Shown one piece after another: positions 8,926 to 17,822 of a DNA stretch of 64,000 nt. The notes beneath the pieces were generated by a model, which saw nothing but the letters and a program-made list of their open reading frames with translations, did not search any database and was not told the origin of the DNA. The position numbers and the translations under genes were made by a program. Source of the stretch: DAITPV01 sp050692555 (GTDB taxonomy: Bacteria; Actinomycetota; UBA4738; CALAEC01); contig JBOGVS010000002.1 of assembly GCA_050692555.1 (NCBI GenBank), forward strand, positions 1 to 64,000, in the 5' to 3' direction. Numbering within the stretch: the stretch's first letter is position 1; each line of letters begins with the position of its first letter.

Positions 8926-10262
8926 TCAGCTTCCCGCCACGGTCATCTCGGAGACCAGAAGGGTCGGGGTGCCGATGGCCCCGGCGCCGGGGAAGAACCG
9001 GAGGTCGGAGCCGACCCCGTCCACGCCCCGGAGCACCTCGGGCAGGGTGCTGGCGATGGTCATCTCCCGGAGCGGCTCGCCGAGCGCTCCTCCCTCGATG
9101 CGCAAGCCCGTGGCCCCCACGGAGAACTCCCCACTGATCGGGTTCGCTCCCGAGTGCACTCCGGACACGTCCTGCACGTACACCGCCCGTCCGGCCCGTG
9201 CCAAGAGGGCCGCGGGGTCGTCCGGGCCCGGCTGAAGCACGAGGTTCGAGGGCGAGATCCCGGGCACTCCGCGATAGGAGGGACGGGAGGCGTTGCCCGT
9301 CGAGATGGCGCCACCGCGGCGCGCCGTGGTGGTGTTGTGGAGGTAGCCGCGGAGCACACCGTCCTCGATCAACGGGGTGCGACCGGTGGGCACGCCCTCG
9401 TCGTCGACCGGCGCGGTGGCCGGGCCGTCAGGGAGGCGGCCGTCATCGACGATCGAAACGGCCTCCGAGCCCACCCGTTCGCCTACCAGCCCGGCGAGCA
9501 GCGACCGGCCTTTCTGAACCTCTTCCGCGGACAGGGAACCAGCCAGCACGCCCAGGAACGAGGCCGCGGCCCAGGGGTCGAGCACGACCGGAAGCCGCTC
9601 GGTCCCGGGCTTCGAGGCCCCCAGCAACCTGGCCCCACGGCGAGCTGCCTCCCGGGCAGCCTCCTCCCATTCGAGCTCGTCGAGCTCTCGGGCCACGCGG
9701 AACGCGAACCCGGACTGGGTCTCACCGTTCCGTTCGGCCAGCGCCGACACCACGCACCAGCAGTCGGTACGCCGGTACTCGACGGAAAGACCCTCCGTGC
9801 TGGCCACGGCCGCCCGGGAAACCGCGTCGCCGTACACGACGTCCTCGACTTTCCTCACCTCGGGATGGGCGCCGATCGCCGCCCGCTCCAGGTCCAGTGC
9901 CAGCCGGACCTTCCCGCCTCGGCCTGCCCCAGGCGGAACAGGCCGGGAAGGTCCTCGGCGGGCACGTCCGGCGGCAGCCCATTGGCCTCGTCGGGCTCGG
10001 CGTGGCCGGCGGCGGTGCGGGCCTGCTCGAGCAGCTCCGCGGCCTCGCCCGGGTCGGGATCCGCGGCCCACGCGTAGCCCAGCCGGCCGCGGGCGATGAC
10101 CCGGACGCCCAGGCCGCGGGTCTCCGCGGAGGTCAGCGCCTCCACCTCCCCGCGGCGGGCCCGGACCTCGGTTCGCCGGCTCTGGGCGGCGTACGCCTCC
10201 GCCTGCTCGCCATCGGCAGCCCGGGACAGAGCCGCGGTGCACAGCTCGGCGAGGTCAGCCAC
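8926..10262 (-). pseudogene. pmbA: PmbA/TldE peptidase homologue interrupted by a one-base frameshift
   Basis: The reading frame from the GTG at the upper end encodes the TldE/PmbA N-terminus (MADLAELCTAALSRAADGEQ, with RGLGVRVIARGRLGYAWA). Near bases 9912-9921 homology jumps to the neighbouring frame, which continues with LALDLERAAIGAHPEV to a normal C-terminus (GVHSGANPISGEFSVGATG). One missing G in a GGCGGGA run explains the break: the span is one base short of 446 codons. TldE pairs with TldD to form a protease that trims modified peptides and CcdA-like substrates. It overlaps the tldD stop by eight bases. This may be a real inactivation, a subpopulation mutation or an assembly error. Confidence 0.85.
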
Positions 10263-11685
10263 CGGTTCCCCCCACGGTCATCCGGGCGATCCGGAGGGTG
10301 GGGCTCCCGGTGGTCACCGGGGCGCCCTGTCCGTCCTTGCCGCAGGTGCCCGGACGGGAGTCGAAGTCGGAGGCCACCGCGTCGATGGCCTGAAGGATGC
10401 CGATGCCGTTGCCGATCAGGTTGGCGCCCCGCACCGGTCGAGTGATCTCCCCGTTCTCGATCAGGTACCCCTCCGACACTCCGAACACGAAGTCGCCGGT
10501 CGCGGGGTTCACCTGACCTCCACCCAGAACCTTGGCATACAGCCCGTTCGCGGTGGAACCGATCACGTCGCCGGGAGCCGTGGCACCGGGGAGGATCGAC
10601 GTGTTCGTCATCCGGGGGATCGGCAGGTGGGCGTACGACTGACGCCGCCCGTTCCCCGTCGACTCGGCGCCATCCTTCCGCGCCCAGTACGTGTCGTACA
10701 GGTATCCGGTCAGCACCCCCTCGTTCACCAGCACGGTCCGTTGTGTCGGGGTGCCCTCGTCGTCAAAGGAAAAGGAGCCCCACGCCCCGGGGAGGGTGGC
10801 GTCGTCCACCCCGGTCACCAGCTGGGCGCCGAGCCGCTCCCCCAGCCGGCCTCGATAGATCGAGGCCTCCTTGCCGATGGTGTCGGACTCCAGCCCGTGG
10901 CCACAGGCCTCGTGGAACAGGACACCGCCGCCTCCCGGTCCGACCACCACCGGCATCTCCCCCGCTGGCGCCGAGACCCCGTCGAGCATCGTGACCGCCC
11001 GCCGGGCGGCGATGCGCCCGACCTCGGCGGGTGGGTGTTGGGCCAACAGCTCCACGCCTCCCAGTCCGGCCGGTCCCTCGAAGCCAGTCTGCCGGACACC
11101 GTCCCGGCCGGCGACCACGCTGGCCATGAGGCGGACCCGTGGCCGCTCCTCCTCCACCCACAGCCCTTCGGAGCTGGCCACCAGGAGCCGCTGCACCGAG
11201 TCCCCGTACCCCGCCACCACCTGATGGATCTCGGCCGCAACGGAACGGGCCGCGTCGTCCACCTCCCGGAGCCACTCAACCTTCCGCACGGTGGGGACGC
11301 CGGCCGCCGGTTCCTCGGCACCGTGGTGCACGGGCTCCTGCCGACGGAGATCGAGAACGGCGCCGGGCTGCCCTCCGCGAACGGCCGCGGCGGCCGCCCG
11401 GGCGGCCTCACGAAGAGGTGCGGCGTCGAGCCGGTTCGAGTACGCGTAGGCGGTGGTTTCACCGGCGATCACCCGAACCCCCACGCCGCGGTCCAACCCG
11501 GTGGTCAGCTCCTCGACCCGCCGGTCGTCAAGCCGGATGCTGGTGGACCGGCGCTCTTCGGCGAAGATCTCGGCGAACCGGCCTCCCGAGGCCAGGGCGA
11601 TCTGGAGCACGTCGCGAACGAGCGCCTCGTCGAGCACGGAGGCGCCATTGTAGCGACGCCCCTCGGAGGCTACGGTGCTCGACAT
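10255..11685 (-). CDS. tldD: TldD-type metalloprotease subunit
   Basis: About 476 residues. The zinc-protease signature HEACGHGLESD (HExxxH) sits in the middle, followed by GNGRRQSYAHLPIPRMTNT and the C-terminal GGGQVNPATGDFVFGVSEGYL typical of TldD. TldD carries the catalytic site of the TldD/TldE heterodimer. The ATG at the upper end is preferred. Starting there, it shares two bases of a CATG with the ATG of the divergent membrane-protein gene, so one of the two starts may be somewhat internal. Its partner gene downstream is frameshifted, which would leave TldD without a full-length TldE if the break is real. Confidence 0.92.
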   Translation of the reverse strand: MSSTVASEGRRYNGASVLDEALVRDVLQIALASGGRFAEIFAEERRSTSIRLDDRRVEELTTGLDRGVGVRVIAGETTAYAYSNRLDAAPLREAARAAAAAVRGGQPGAVLDLRRQEPVHHGAEEPAAGVPTVRKVEWLREVDDAARSVAAEIHQVVAGYGDSVQRLLVASSEGLWVEEERPRVRLMASVVAGRDGVRQTGFEGPAGLGGVELLAQHPPAEVGRIAARRAVTMLDGVSAPAGEMPVVVGPGGGGVLFHEACGHGLESDTIGKEASIYRGRLGERLGAQLVTGVDDATLPGAWGSFSFDDEGTPTQRTVLVNEGVLTGYLYDTYWARKDGAESTGNGRRQSYAHLPIPRMTNTSILPGATAPGDVIGSTANGLYAKVLGGGQVNPATGDFVFGVSEGYLIENGEITRPVRGANLIGNGIGILQAIDAVASDFDSRPGTCGKDGQGAPVTTGSPTLRIARMTVGGTGG

Positions 11686-13600
11686 GGCGCGGACCCAGGC
11701 CCGGGCCCGCCCGCGCGCCCGATCCGGGTCGACCGGCTGGACCGGGGCGCTCGTGTTCGCCGGCGCCGCGGCGGTCGCGATCCTGTCCCTGTATCTCTCG
11801 CACATAGTCCTGTCCGGTTACCGGTTCCCGGTCGGGCCCGACGGGCCCGTGTACACCTGGGTCACCAGGTACGCGGCGGTGGCCGGGTTCCAGGACGCCC
11901 CCGGGGGCGGGCCGGGAGTCCCGGGGCTCGCCGTGGTCCTGGGGGATCTGCTGAGGATCGGGGCCCTGACCACCGTCACGATCCTGGGGCCGGTGCTGGC
12001 AACGTCCTGCGCGCTGGCCGCCGCCGGTCTCCTGGAGTCCGTGTTCGGCCCAAGCCTGGGGCGGGCTGCGGCCGCGGCGCTGTTGACCGGAGCGTTCACC
12101 GCCTACTTGGCCGGGGGGTGGCTGGCCAACGTGGCCATGGTGGCCGTGTTGCTGGCGGCGCTGGCCGCGCTGGCCCTGGCCGAACGATCGTGGCGCACGA
12201 CGATCGGGGCCGCCGCCCTTCTGGCCGCCGCTGCCCTTACTCATCGGTTCTTCTTCTTGATCGCACTGGCCATCGTGGGGCTGGCCATTGCCCTCCACGC
12301 TCCACGCGCTCTCAGATCACGTCGTCAGGGGACGGGATGGTGGAACATTCCCGACGTCCGACGCGTGGCCGCCGCCACGGCCGGCGCCGGGGTGGGGCTG
12401 GGCCTGTGGGCATGGATCTCCACGGGCCTGCACATCCCCGGCGACACGTCCCAGGACGGGTTCTTCCGCCGGTTGGGTCTCCGCGATCTCCTCGCGGACC
12501 GCTACCGCGAACGGCTTGCCGGAGATGCCGCCCGGGCAGCCGTCCCGGCGAGCACCGGGCTGGGACTGGCGGCCGCCGCAGTGCCCGAGCTCCGGCGGGA
12601 AAAGGGTCGCTTCCTGTTCCTGGTCGGGGTTTCGTGGGCCGTGCTCACTGCCGGGGGGATCGCGGGCCTGGCCCTCACGGGGTGGGGACCGCCGAACCGC
12701 TTGCTCCAGTTCGCGTTCTTCGTTCCCGTATCCGCGGCGGTCGGCGCTGCCGTCCTGGCGGAGCGGGGAGCGACGGGGAGGGCCCTGGCCGGGCTGGCGA
12801 CCGCAGTGTTCGTGGCGGTGTCCATCGCCGGGTGGTTCCGGCAGTCGCCGGCTTTCGGTGAGGAGCAGCTTGTGCAGGCCCGGGTGGCGGGGCGGGCAGC
12901 GGCCACGCTTCCGCCGGGGACTCCCCTGGTGTTCGTGGTGGACACCGACGAGCGCGCGGCCGCCTACCACGTCACTCAGGCGTGGAACGTGATCCGGATG
13001 GCGGTCCCGCCTGGCCGGATCCCGGACGTGCGGGTGGTGGTGGGACGCCCGGTGGACGTGCTGAGCGGGATCGTGTCCCGTACGGGGGACCGGGAGCACG
13101 ATCGGATCGCCGAGGCGTACCTGCAGGAAGCCGCCTCCGTCCTTCCCTCCGCCGCGGTCTTCGTCCTCCAGTCGACCAACCCGGAGGGCTACGAGCGGGC
13201 CTCGGCCACGGGAACGCCGTTGGGTCCCGGGGTGGTGGCGGTCCAGTCGCCTCCGGGGACCGCTCTCCCCCAATCCCAGAGCGGAGTCCCCGTTTCCGGG
13301 GACGCCGGCGTCAGTCCCCTCGCGCAGATCCTTCTGTGCCTTGCGGCGGTGGCGGCCCTCGCAGCGTTGGGCGGGGGGTGGGCCTACTGGGCGACCCCCG
13401 GCGCCGGGCCCAGGGCCGTCGTCGGGCTGGCTCCCTCAGCGGGGATCGCCGTGTCGGTGCTCGGCACCGTTGGGCTCGACCGATTCGGAGTCTCCCCCGG
13501 CGAGCTTCGGGGGCTGGCCGTCGTGGTGATCCTTGGCGCCCTCGGCTACGTGGCCGCCGTCCGCGCCCACCGGCGCGAGCGCGCCCTCACGCGGACCTGA
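11684..13600 (+). CDS. Large polytopic membrane protein, GT-C-like, function unknown
   Basis: About 638 residues. An Arg-rich N-terminus precedes some 11-13 hydrophobic segments (around 22-42, 95-140, 150-215, 240-260, 310-395). A soluble stretch of about 130 residues follows (LPPGTPLVFVVDTDERAAAY to LQSTNPEGYERAS), then two or three C-terminal helices. PVGPDGPVYTWVTRYAAVAG after the first helix resembles the first loop of GT-C glycosyltransferases, but I see no decisive catalytic motif. Its last 165 bases are antisense to the mannosyltransferase 3' end. It may act with that gene in envelope glycan synthesis (inference). Confidence 0.75.
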   Translation: MARTQARARPRARSGSTGWTGALVFAGAAAVAILSLYLSHIVLSGYRFPVGPDGPVYTWVTRYAAVAGFQDAPGGGPGVPGLAVVLGDLLRIGALTTVTILGPVLATSCALAAAGLLESVFGPSLGRAAAAALLTGAFTAYLAGGWLANVAMVAVLLAALAALALAERSWRTTIGAAALLAAAALTHRFFFLIALAIVGLAIALHAPRALRSRRQGTGWWNIPDVRRVAAATAGAGVGLGLWAWISTGLHIPGDTSQDGFFRRLGLRDLLADRYRERLAGDAARAAVPASTGLGLAAAAVPELRREKGRFLFLVGVSWAVLTAGGIAGLALTGWGPPNRLLQFAFFVPVSAAVGAAVLAERGATGRALAGLATAVFVAVSIAGWFRQSPAFGEEQLVQARVAGRAAATLPPGTPLVFVVDTDERAAAYHVTQAWNVIRMAVPPGRIPDVRVVVGRPVDVLSGIVSRTGDREHDRIAEAYLQEAASVLPSAAVFVLQSTNPEGYERASATGTPLGPGVVAVQSPPGTALPQSQSGVPVSGDAGVSPLAQILLCLAAVAALAALGGGWAYWATPGAGPRAVVGLAPSAGIAVSVLGTVGLDRFGVSPGELRGLAVVVILGALGYVAAVRAHRRERALTRT

Positions 13601-15139
13601 CCGTCGTCCCGCACCTGGGACTTCGAGCTCTTCGATCATGAGTGGATCGAGGAAGCCGGGGCCGGGAGTCAGCGCCAGCCGGCGGCGCAGATCGATCACC
13701 AGACGGACCAGGACGATGAGCATGATGGGAGTGGCCACCCAGTGGAGCCCGAAGACCATGGCTTCCCACACCCGTGGTGCCCGGCTGGGCTCGGCGACCA
13801 GCTCTGTGATCGCCAGGGCCACCGACACCAGCACCGCTCCACCCCGCGCGGTCCGAGGAAGCAGCCACACCACCGGGATGACCCAGATCACGTACCAGGG
13901 GAGCAAGACGGGGGACGCCAGCAGCGAAAGCAGGCTGGCCCACGCCACCGCCCCCACCACCAGCACCGCGTCTATGCGGGCCGGATCCCGGGCGAGGTGT
14001 CGGAGGATCCGCCACAGCAGCCACAGGAACGTTACGGGGAACGCCAGGCGGACAACGAGTGAGGCCACTTCGCCCGCCACGTCGCCTCCCACCGCGCGGG
14101 CCATGCCGCGGAGGACCACCAGCACGAACCGCGACGGAGCGAGCCACCCCTGCCTGGTGGTCAGCTCGACCATGCCGAGCGTGGGGTCCTCCCTCTGGAT
14201 GAACGGGATGACCAGCGGAAGGGCCACCGCCAGCACGACCGCCGCGTGCACTCCCAGGGCGCGAAGGCGCTCGCCCCGAGGCCGTCGGACCACCGCGGCG
14301 ACGATGGCCACCAACAGCGGAACGCCGGCCGAGGCCTTGATCAGGGTTCCCGCGGCAAGGACGGCGGTGGCCCACAGCTCCCGGCGGGCCAGGATGGCCA
14401 GGGCTCCCGCGGCCACGGCCAGTCCCAGCACCGCATCGTTGTGCCCCCCGGCCACGCCGTGGAACACCACCACGGGGTTCCAGCCCACCAGCATGGCGGC
14501 GAAGGCGGCACGTTCCGGCTTCACCCGGCGGGCAGCGCTCAGCACCAGGAGCATGGTGGCCACGCTGGCCAGGGCCGCCACGAGCTTGAACCCGAGCACG
14601 GTGGCGGCGGGGGATGAAGCCGCCGAGGTGACGCCCGCGAAGATGACGTTCGAGGCCGGCCCGTACACGGATGGCGAGTCGAGCCAGTCCACGGACACCA
14701 GGGGATACACCGGATCCGAGGTGAACTCGGCGGGGATGGCCACATAGGGGTTGGCTCCGTATTCGGACACCATCCGCCCGTAGATCGCGTAGCTGTACAC
14801 GTCCCGGGACAGGAACACCGGGATCACCACCGCCAGGGCGTGGAGCACCAGGCCCACGGCAACCACCCGGCGGACGGTAAGCGCTCCATCCCAGGCCTGC
14901 CGGAGCGCATATAGGAAGGCCCCCACGGCCGCGAACAGCACCACCGCGCCCACCACCGCCACGACGTCTCTGGAGAGGCCGTCCAGACCGACCGCCGAGG
15001 CGGCCTCGGCCAGGGGTGGGAGCGGTCCGGCGCCGGGAAACAGCGGCGGGGTGAACGGCGACCCGGGTCGAGAGGCCACCAGGGCCACGGCGCCCGCGGT
15101 GCCCAGCGTGGCCCACGTGGCCACCGTGCGACGCTGCAT
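13436..15139 (-). CDS. Polyprenol-phosphomannose-dependent mannosyltransferase, MptA/MptB-like (GT87)
   Basis: 567 residues with about 12 membrane helices. The first large loop has FLSRDVYSYAIYGRM followed by NPYVAIPAEF and PVYPLVSVDW, the acidic-residue motif of GT-C enzymes of the MptA/MptB type, which add alpha-1,6-mannose from polyprenyl-phosphomannose in envelope glycans. After the last helix a hydrophilic tail of about 80 residues (EELEVPGAGRRSGPREG onward) runs antisense through the end of the convergent gene; its composition looks like readthrough rather than a conserved domain. No Shine-Dalgarno is clear before the ATG. Confidence 0.8.
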   Translation of the reverse strand: MQRRTVATWATLGTAGAVALVASRPGSPFTPPLFPGAGPLPPLAEAASAVGLDGLSRDVVAVVGAVVLFAAVGAFLYALRQAWDGALTVRRVVAVGLVLHALAVVIPVFLSRDVYSYAIYGRMVSEYGANPYVAIPAEFTSDPVYPLVSVDWLDSPSVYGPASNVIFAGVTSAASSPAATVLGFKLVAALASVATMLLVLSAARRVKPERAAFAAMLVGWNPVVVFHGVAGGHNDAVLGLAVAAGALAILARRELWATAVLAAGTLIKASAGVPLLVAIVAAVVRRPRGERLRALGVHAAVVLAVALPLVIPFIQREDPTLGMVELTTRQGWLAPSRFVLVVLRGMARAVGGDVAGEVASLVVRLAFPVTFLWLLWRILRHLARDPARIDAVLVVGAVAWASLLSLLASPVLLPWYVIWVIPVVWLLPRTARGGAVLVSVALAITELVAEPSRAPRVWEAMVFGLHWVATPIMLIVLVRLVIDLRRRLALTPGPGFLDPLMIEELEVPGAGRRSGPREGALAPVGADGGHVAEGAKDHHDGQPPKLAGGDSESVEPNGAEHRHGDPR

Positions 15140-15166
15140 CGTCGCCGAGTCTAGAGCGAACGACGC

Positions 15167-15907
15167 TTACGGTGTCCTGAAGCGGATGAGGTCTTCCCGG
15201 TCGGATCCTCCGGACACCCCGAGGACCAGGACGGGCCCCACACCCTTCGCGTAGAACTTGTACTCGAGGACCTTCGGTTGGAGCGGGGTGAAGTCCTTGG
15301 TCAGGAGGACGTCGCGGAAGTGTCCTCTGGGAACCTGGGCCTGCTCGTCGAGGCTCATGACCTGCCCAGCATCTTCCGCCTCCCCGGCGTAGTACTCCTG
15401 CCGGTACGCCAAGCCGGGCTGAGGGTCGCCGGGCATGATGACCCCGGCCAGAGCGCCATCCACCCCGTGTTCCCAGGAACCCGCCGTGGTGGTGACCCTT
15501 CCGTTCTCGAACTCCTTCGTGCGTTCGCCCATATACCAGACGTTTCCGCACTCGTCCTGCGCGTACCAGTCATACGTGTTCTCGACCAGCTCGCCGTGTT
15601 CGGTGACCTCGTCGTGCACAACCGTTGCATTGATGCCGGTGATCGGCTTCCTGCGTCGAAGGACGGTAACCTCGACCCTCTGCTTGTTCCCCTCGGTGTC
15701 GGTTTCCCGGTACACCCACCTGGTGCCCGGCGCCATCGGCCAGTAGGGATTGGTGATCTGGTCGACGAAGTCCGCCGGGTCGAGGGTCACCGGCTCGCTG
15801 CCCTTGGGAAGGGTGACGGGGCACGTCCCGGCCGTGGCGCTCCCGGCTGGCCACGCCCCCAGGGTTAGAACGACCGTGGCTGCGATTCCCACCAGTCTTC
15901 GATCCAT
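15167..15907 (-). CDS. Secreted protein of unknown function
   Basis: 246 residues. AAAGGAGG five bases before the inner ATG fixes this start over an upstream one. Residues 1 to about 27 are a signal peptide ending in ATAG. The mature part is rich in Trp, Tyr and acidic residues, with FVDQITNPYWPMAPGTRWVY, then TDTEGNKQRVEVTVL, DEVTEHGELVENTYDWYAQD and GNVWYMGE, suggesting a small beta-rich secreted domain. I do not recognise an enzyme signature. It lies 27 bases upstream of the mannosyltransferase gene on the same strand and could be cotranscribed with it. Confidence 0.75.
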   Translation of the reverse strand: MDRRLVGIAATVVLTLGAWPAGSATAGTCPVTLPKGSEPVTLDPADFVDQITNPYWPMAPGTRWVYRETDTEGNKQRVEVTVLRRRKPITGINATVVHDEVTEHGELVENTYDWYAQDECGNVWYMGERTKEFENGRVTTTAGSWEHGVDGALAGVIMPGDPQPGLAYRQEYYAGEAEDAGQVMSLDEQAQVPRGHFRDVLLTKDFTPLQPKVLEYKFYAKGVGPVLVLGVSGGSDREDLIRFRTP

Positions 15908-16027
15908 CCCATCCTCCTTTGACCACTCCATGATGCCCGAGACTGATGAGAGGAGGATGAGTCAGGAAGGCGTCGAAGGGAGGCCCTCCCGGAGGCGAGG
16001 GCCCTCGCGTGGCGAACCGGAATCGAG

Positions 16028-16132
16028 CTACTTACCGGCGTTCTTCTGCTTCTTCGCCACGCGCTTCTCTTTCAGGCTCTTCTGGGGCGCCTTCTTGGAG
16101 GCCTTACCCCCGCCCTTGTCCTTCGACGCCAT
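16028..16132 (-). CDS. 34-residue Lys-rich basic protein
   Basis: The peptide begins MASKDKGGGKASKKAP and ends KEKRVAKKQKNAGK; about 13 of 34 residues are Lys or Arg. Small basic proteins of this composition (short Lys-rich N-terminus, then LKEKRxAKKxK) occur in many actinobacteria and are thought to bind nucleic acid, but none is well characterised to my knowledge. A TATGCT hexamer lies about 12 bases before the ATG with no Shine-Dalgarno, suggesting a leaderless message. A GC-rich inverted repeat (CGAGGGCCCTCG) follows the stop codon. Confidence 0.6.
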   Translation of the reverse strand: MASKDKGGGKASKKAPQKSLKEKRVAKKQKNAGK

Positions 16133-16248
16133 GGGACAAGCATATCGGGTGGGAGGAACGATTCGCCTGCCTCAGGTCGTCCGGCAGGCTCACATGCATC
16201 CTCAGGCTGCGGTGGCACCGGCGGGAACATCCATCGCAACCTTACCGG

Positions 16249-16659
16249 CTACTGTGTACCTGCCCAGCCCCTCCGACCCCAGAGGAAGGCTCCCGTTGTG
16301 ACGAACAACCCTCCCACGAAGAACGTCGGTGCCCACCTGGCGGCCGCGTCTCCGAGCGGCAGGTGAAGGCCCAGGAAATCCAGCGCACCCGCCAGAAGCA
16401 GGAGCGCCCCTGCGACCAGGATGGCGATCGGATCACGGAGGATCATACCGACACCCGCTACCAGGCCCCCGATCCCGGCCCAAGCGAGTGCCTCGCCGAA
16501 CGTCTCTGGCAGCCTGATCGCGGGCCCCCAGACGTATTCGTTGGCGAGGAAGAATGCCATCCACACGACGGCCGCCCCCACAACTCCAAGGACGGCCGCC
16601 CCCACAACTCCAAGAAGGAGAGACCTCGCTCGCATACGCATGGTCAGGGCAGTTGGCAA
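16249..16659 (-). CDS. Small membrane protein of unknown function with a tandem internal duplication
   Basis: 136 residues from a TTG, or 130 from the ATG 18 bases further in. Four hydrophobic segments are visible: an N-terminal helix LLLGVVGAAVLGVVGAAVVW, then GIGGLVAGVGMILR, AILVAGALLLLAGALDFLGL and FFVGGLFVTTGAFLWG. The first helix is lengthened by an exact 24-base tandem duplication encoding LGVVGAAV twice. No family is recognised. It lies in the accessory stretch between the secreted protein gene and the tRNA-Arg/integrase pair. Confidence 0.55.
   Translation of the reverse strand: MPTALTMRMRARSLLLGVVGAAVLGVVGAAVVWMAFFLANEYVWGPAIRLPETFGEALAWAGIGGLVAGVGMILRDPIAILVAGALLLLAGALDFLGLHLPLGDAAARWAPTFFVGGLFVTTGAFLWGRRGWAGTQ
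16567..16614. repeat. Exact 24-bp tandem duplication
   Basis: Two head-to-tail identical copies of a 24-base unit beginning GACGGCCGCCCCCAC. It keeps the reading frame of the membrane-protein gene in which it lies and adds eight residues to its first helix. The identity suggests a recent slippage event or an assembly duplication. Confidence 0.9.
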
Positions 16660-16954
16660 ACCGAGCAGGATTCCTTTCGAAGGCCGCGTCCAGAACAGGC
16701 GCGGCTTCCGCTACCGCCAGACACCCGGCCAGCCTACTTTGGATCGCAGCCCCGGGTTGATCATCAATTTGGAGGCTGACGAGGAGTTCAGAGTCGAAGG
16801 AATGGGGAGCCGTGCGTCTCTCTCCGCCTCCCTAGTGCCGTTTCTTGATCAAGTCCGAAGGCCTTACGACCTCCGTGCAACAGGCTTGGCACAAGTGATT
16901 CGGAAGTCCGGATCGGGAAGTGCCGTCCCTGCAGGCGGCCCCGCAAGTTCGGGG
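16660..16954. other. Stretch without a recognisable gene
   Basis: About 295 bases between the small membrane-protein gene and the frameshifted gene upstream of it. I see no convincing coding segment on either strand, no RNA gene and no terminator. Base composition is visibly less GC-rich than in the core genes around it. An open plus-strand frame crosses it but its product has no family features. Confidence 0.5.
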
Positions 16955-17290
16955 CTACCCCGGGAACGAAACCTCTTCGGGAGACGGCCTGCTGAGTCTC
17001 CCGACATCGGCAGGAAGGATCTCCAGCATGTGGATGGTGACCGGGTGGCCGGCCGGACCCAGCGTCTCCTCGAGTGCTCGCACCCCAGGCGCAGCGAGGT
17101 CAGCCACGGCCTGCTGAGATCCTTCGCATCTCCCGTGTACATGACAAAGAGGCCTTCCTGAGAGGCATCGATGCCAACCTCACGGAGGATGTCGATTCCC
17201 AACAGCGGCAAGAGGGCCCACCAGTTCCTGGGCCGAGAGCTTCCCCTCCCCTGAAAGCCGGACTGATAGGAGCTCCACTTGCCACTCCAT
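16955..17290 (-). pseudogene. Broken gene of unknown family (two compensating frameshifts)
   Basis: Starting at an ATG with AGGGG eight bases upstream, the product begins MEWQVELLSVRLSGEGKLSA and QELVGPLAAVG, then meets TGA. Coding character continues one frame over with LREVGIDASQEGLFVMYTGD, then returns to the first frame with AVADLAAPGVRALEETLG, VTIHMLEILPADVGRLSRP and a TAG stop. The whole span is exactly 112 codons, so the two shifts cancel. The restored protein would be about 110 residues, soluble, alpha/beta in character; no family is recognised. It lies downstream of a second broken gene on the same strand. Confidence 0.6.
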
Positions 17291-17357
17291 CAGTCAGCCC
17301 CTCTCTCGAGCCGGGGCCAACGCAATCGCGATGGGGCGCCGGCGGTAGGGAGCGCAG

Positions 17358-17664
17358 TCACGCCCTCTCCTGCTCGGAGGGGAGCATCCGGCCGGACTCA
17401 ATGGTTACCCTGATGTCGGGCACGCTGATATCCAACTCTGCATCCGAGAACGCCCGGCGGACCAAACCCAGCCCTCTCAGCGCCGCGGGGACGATGCCGG
17501 GGCCTCGACAGGCACGTCAATCCGAGGAGGCTCCTGTCTATAGCCATCGCCATCTCCGCCTTCCCGTCCTCGGAGAGATGCCGGATGATCTCGTCCCGCA
17601 TGAACCAGGCCCGCTCAACCTGCTCGTCCGTCTCGAATGCCAGCTCGATCTCGTAGAGAGTCAT
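17358..17664 (-). pseudogene. Broken gene of unknown family (one frameshift)
   Basis: The ATG frame gives MTLYEIELAFETDEQVERAW, then MRDEIIRHLSEDGKAEMAMA and DRSLLGL. Near base 17510 the coding pattern moves to the next frame: PGIVPAALRGLGLVRRAFSD, AELDISVPDIRVTIESG and a TGA. One extra base (307 instead of 306) accounts for the shift. The restored protein would be about 101 residues, acidic and soluble. No family is recognised. It precedes another broken gene by 67 bases, so the two may once have formed a two-gene unit, now decaying beside a tRNA-integrase site. Confidence 0.6.
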
Positions 17665-17822
17665 TCCTTGGCAATCCTCAATGGGCTAGTTCGCACCGCT
17701 CCCCGCACAGTATTGCGTCGCGAAGCAGTCCGCTTCCCAGAGCGAATACCTCAGACATAACCCCGGAGTTCCAGCCGGGTTTGTCCTACCATTTAGTAAG
17801 GTTGTCGTCCTCGGCCCTTGTG

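Noticed and set aside
9905..9930. Programmed -1 frameshifting in the pmbA homologue
   Set aside because: The site reads GAG GCG GGA AGG and has no canonical X XXY YYZ slippery heptamer, and TldE is not known to need recoding; mutation or assembly error is simpler.
16421..17161. 246-codon plus-strand frame in the accessory stretch
   Set aside because: Composition is Pro/Arg/Ser-rich without any motif and it runs antisense to segments with better coding character; the stretch between genes is left unassigned.
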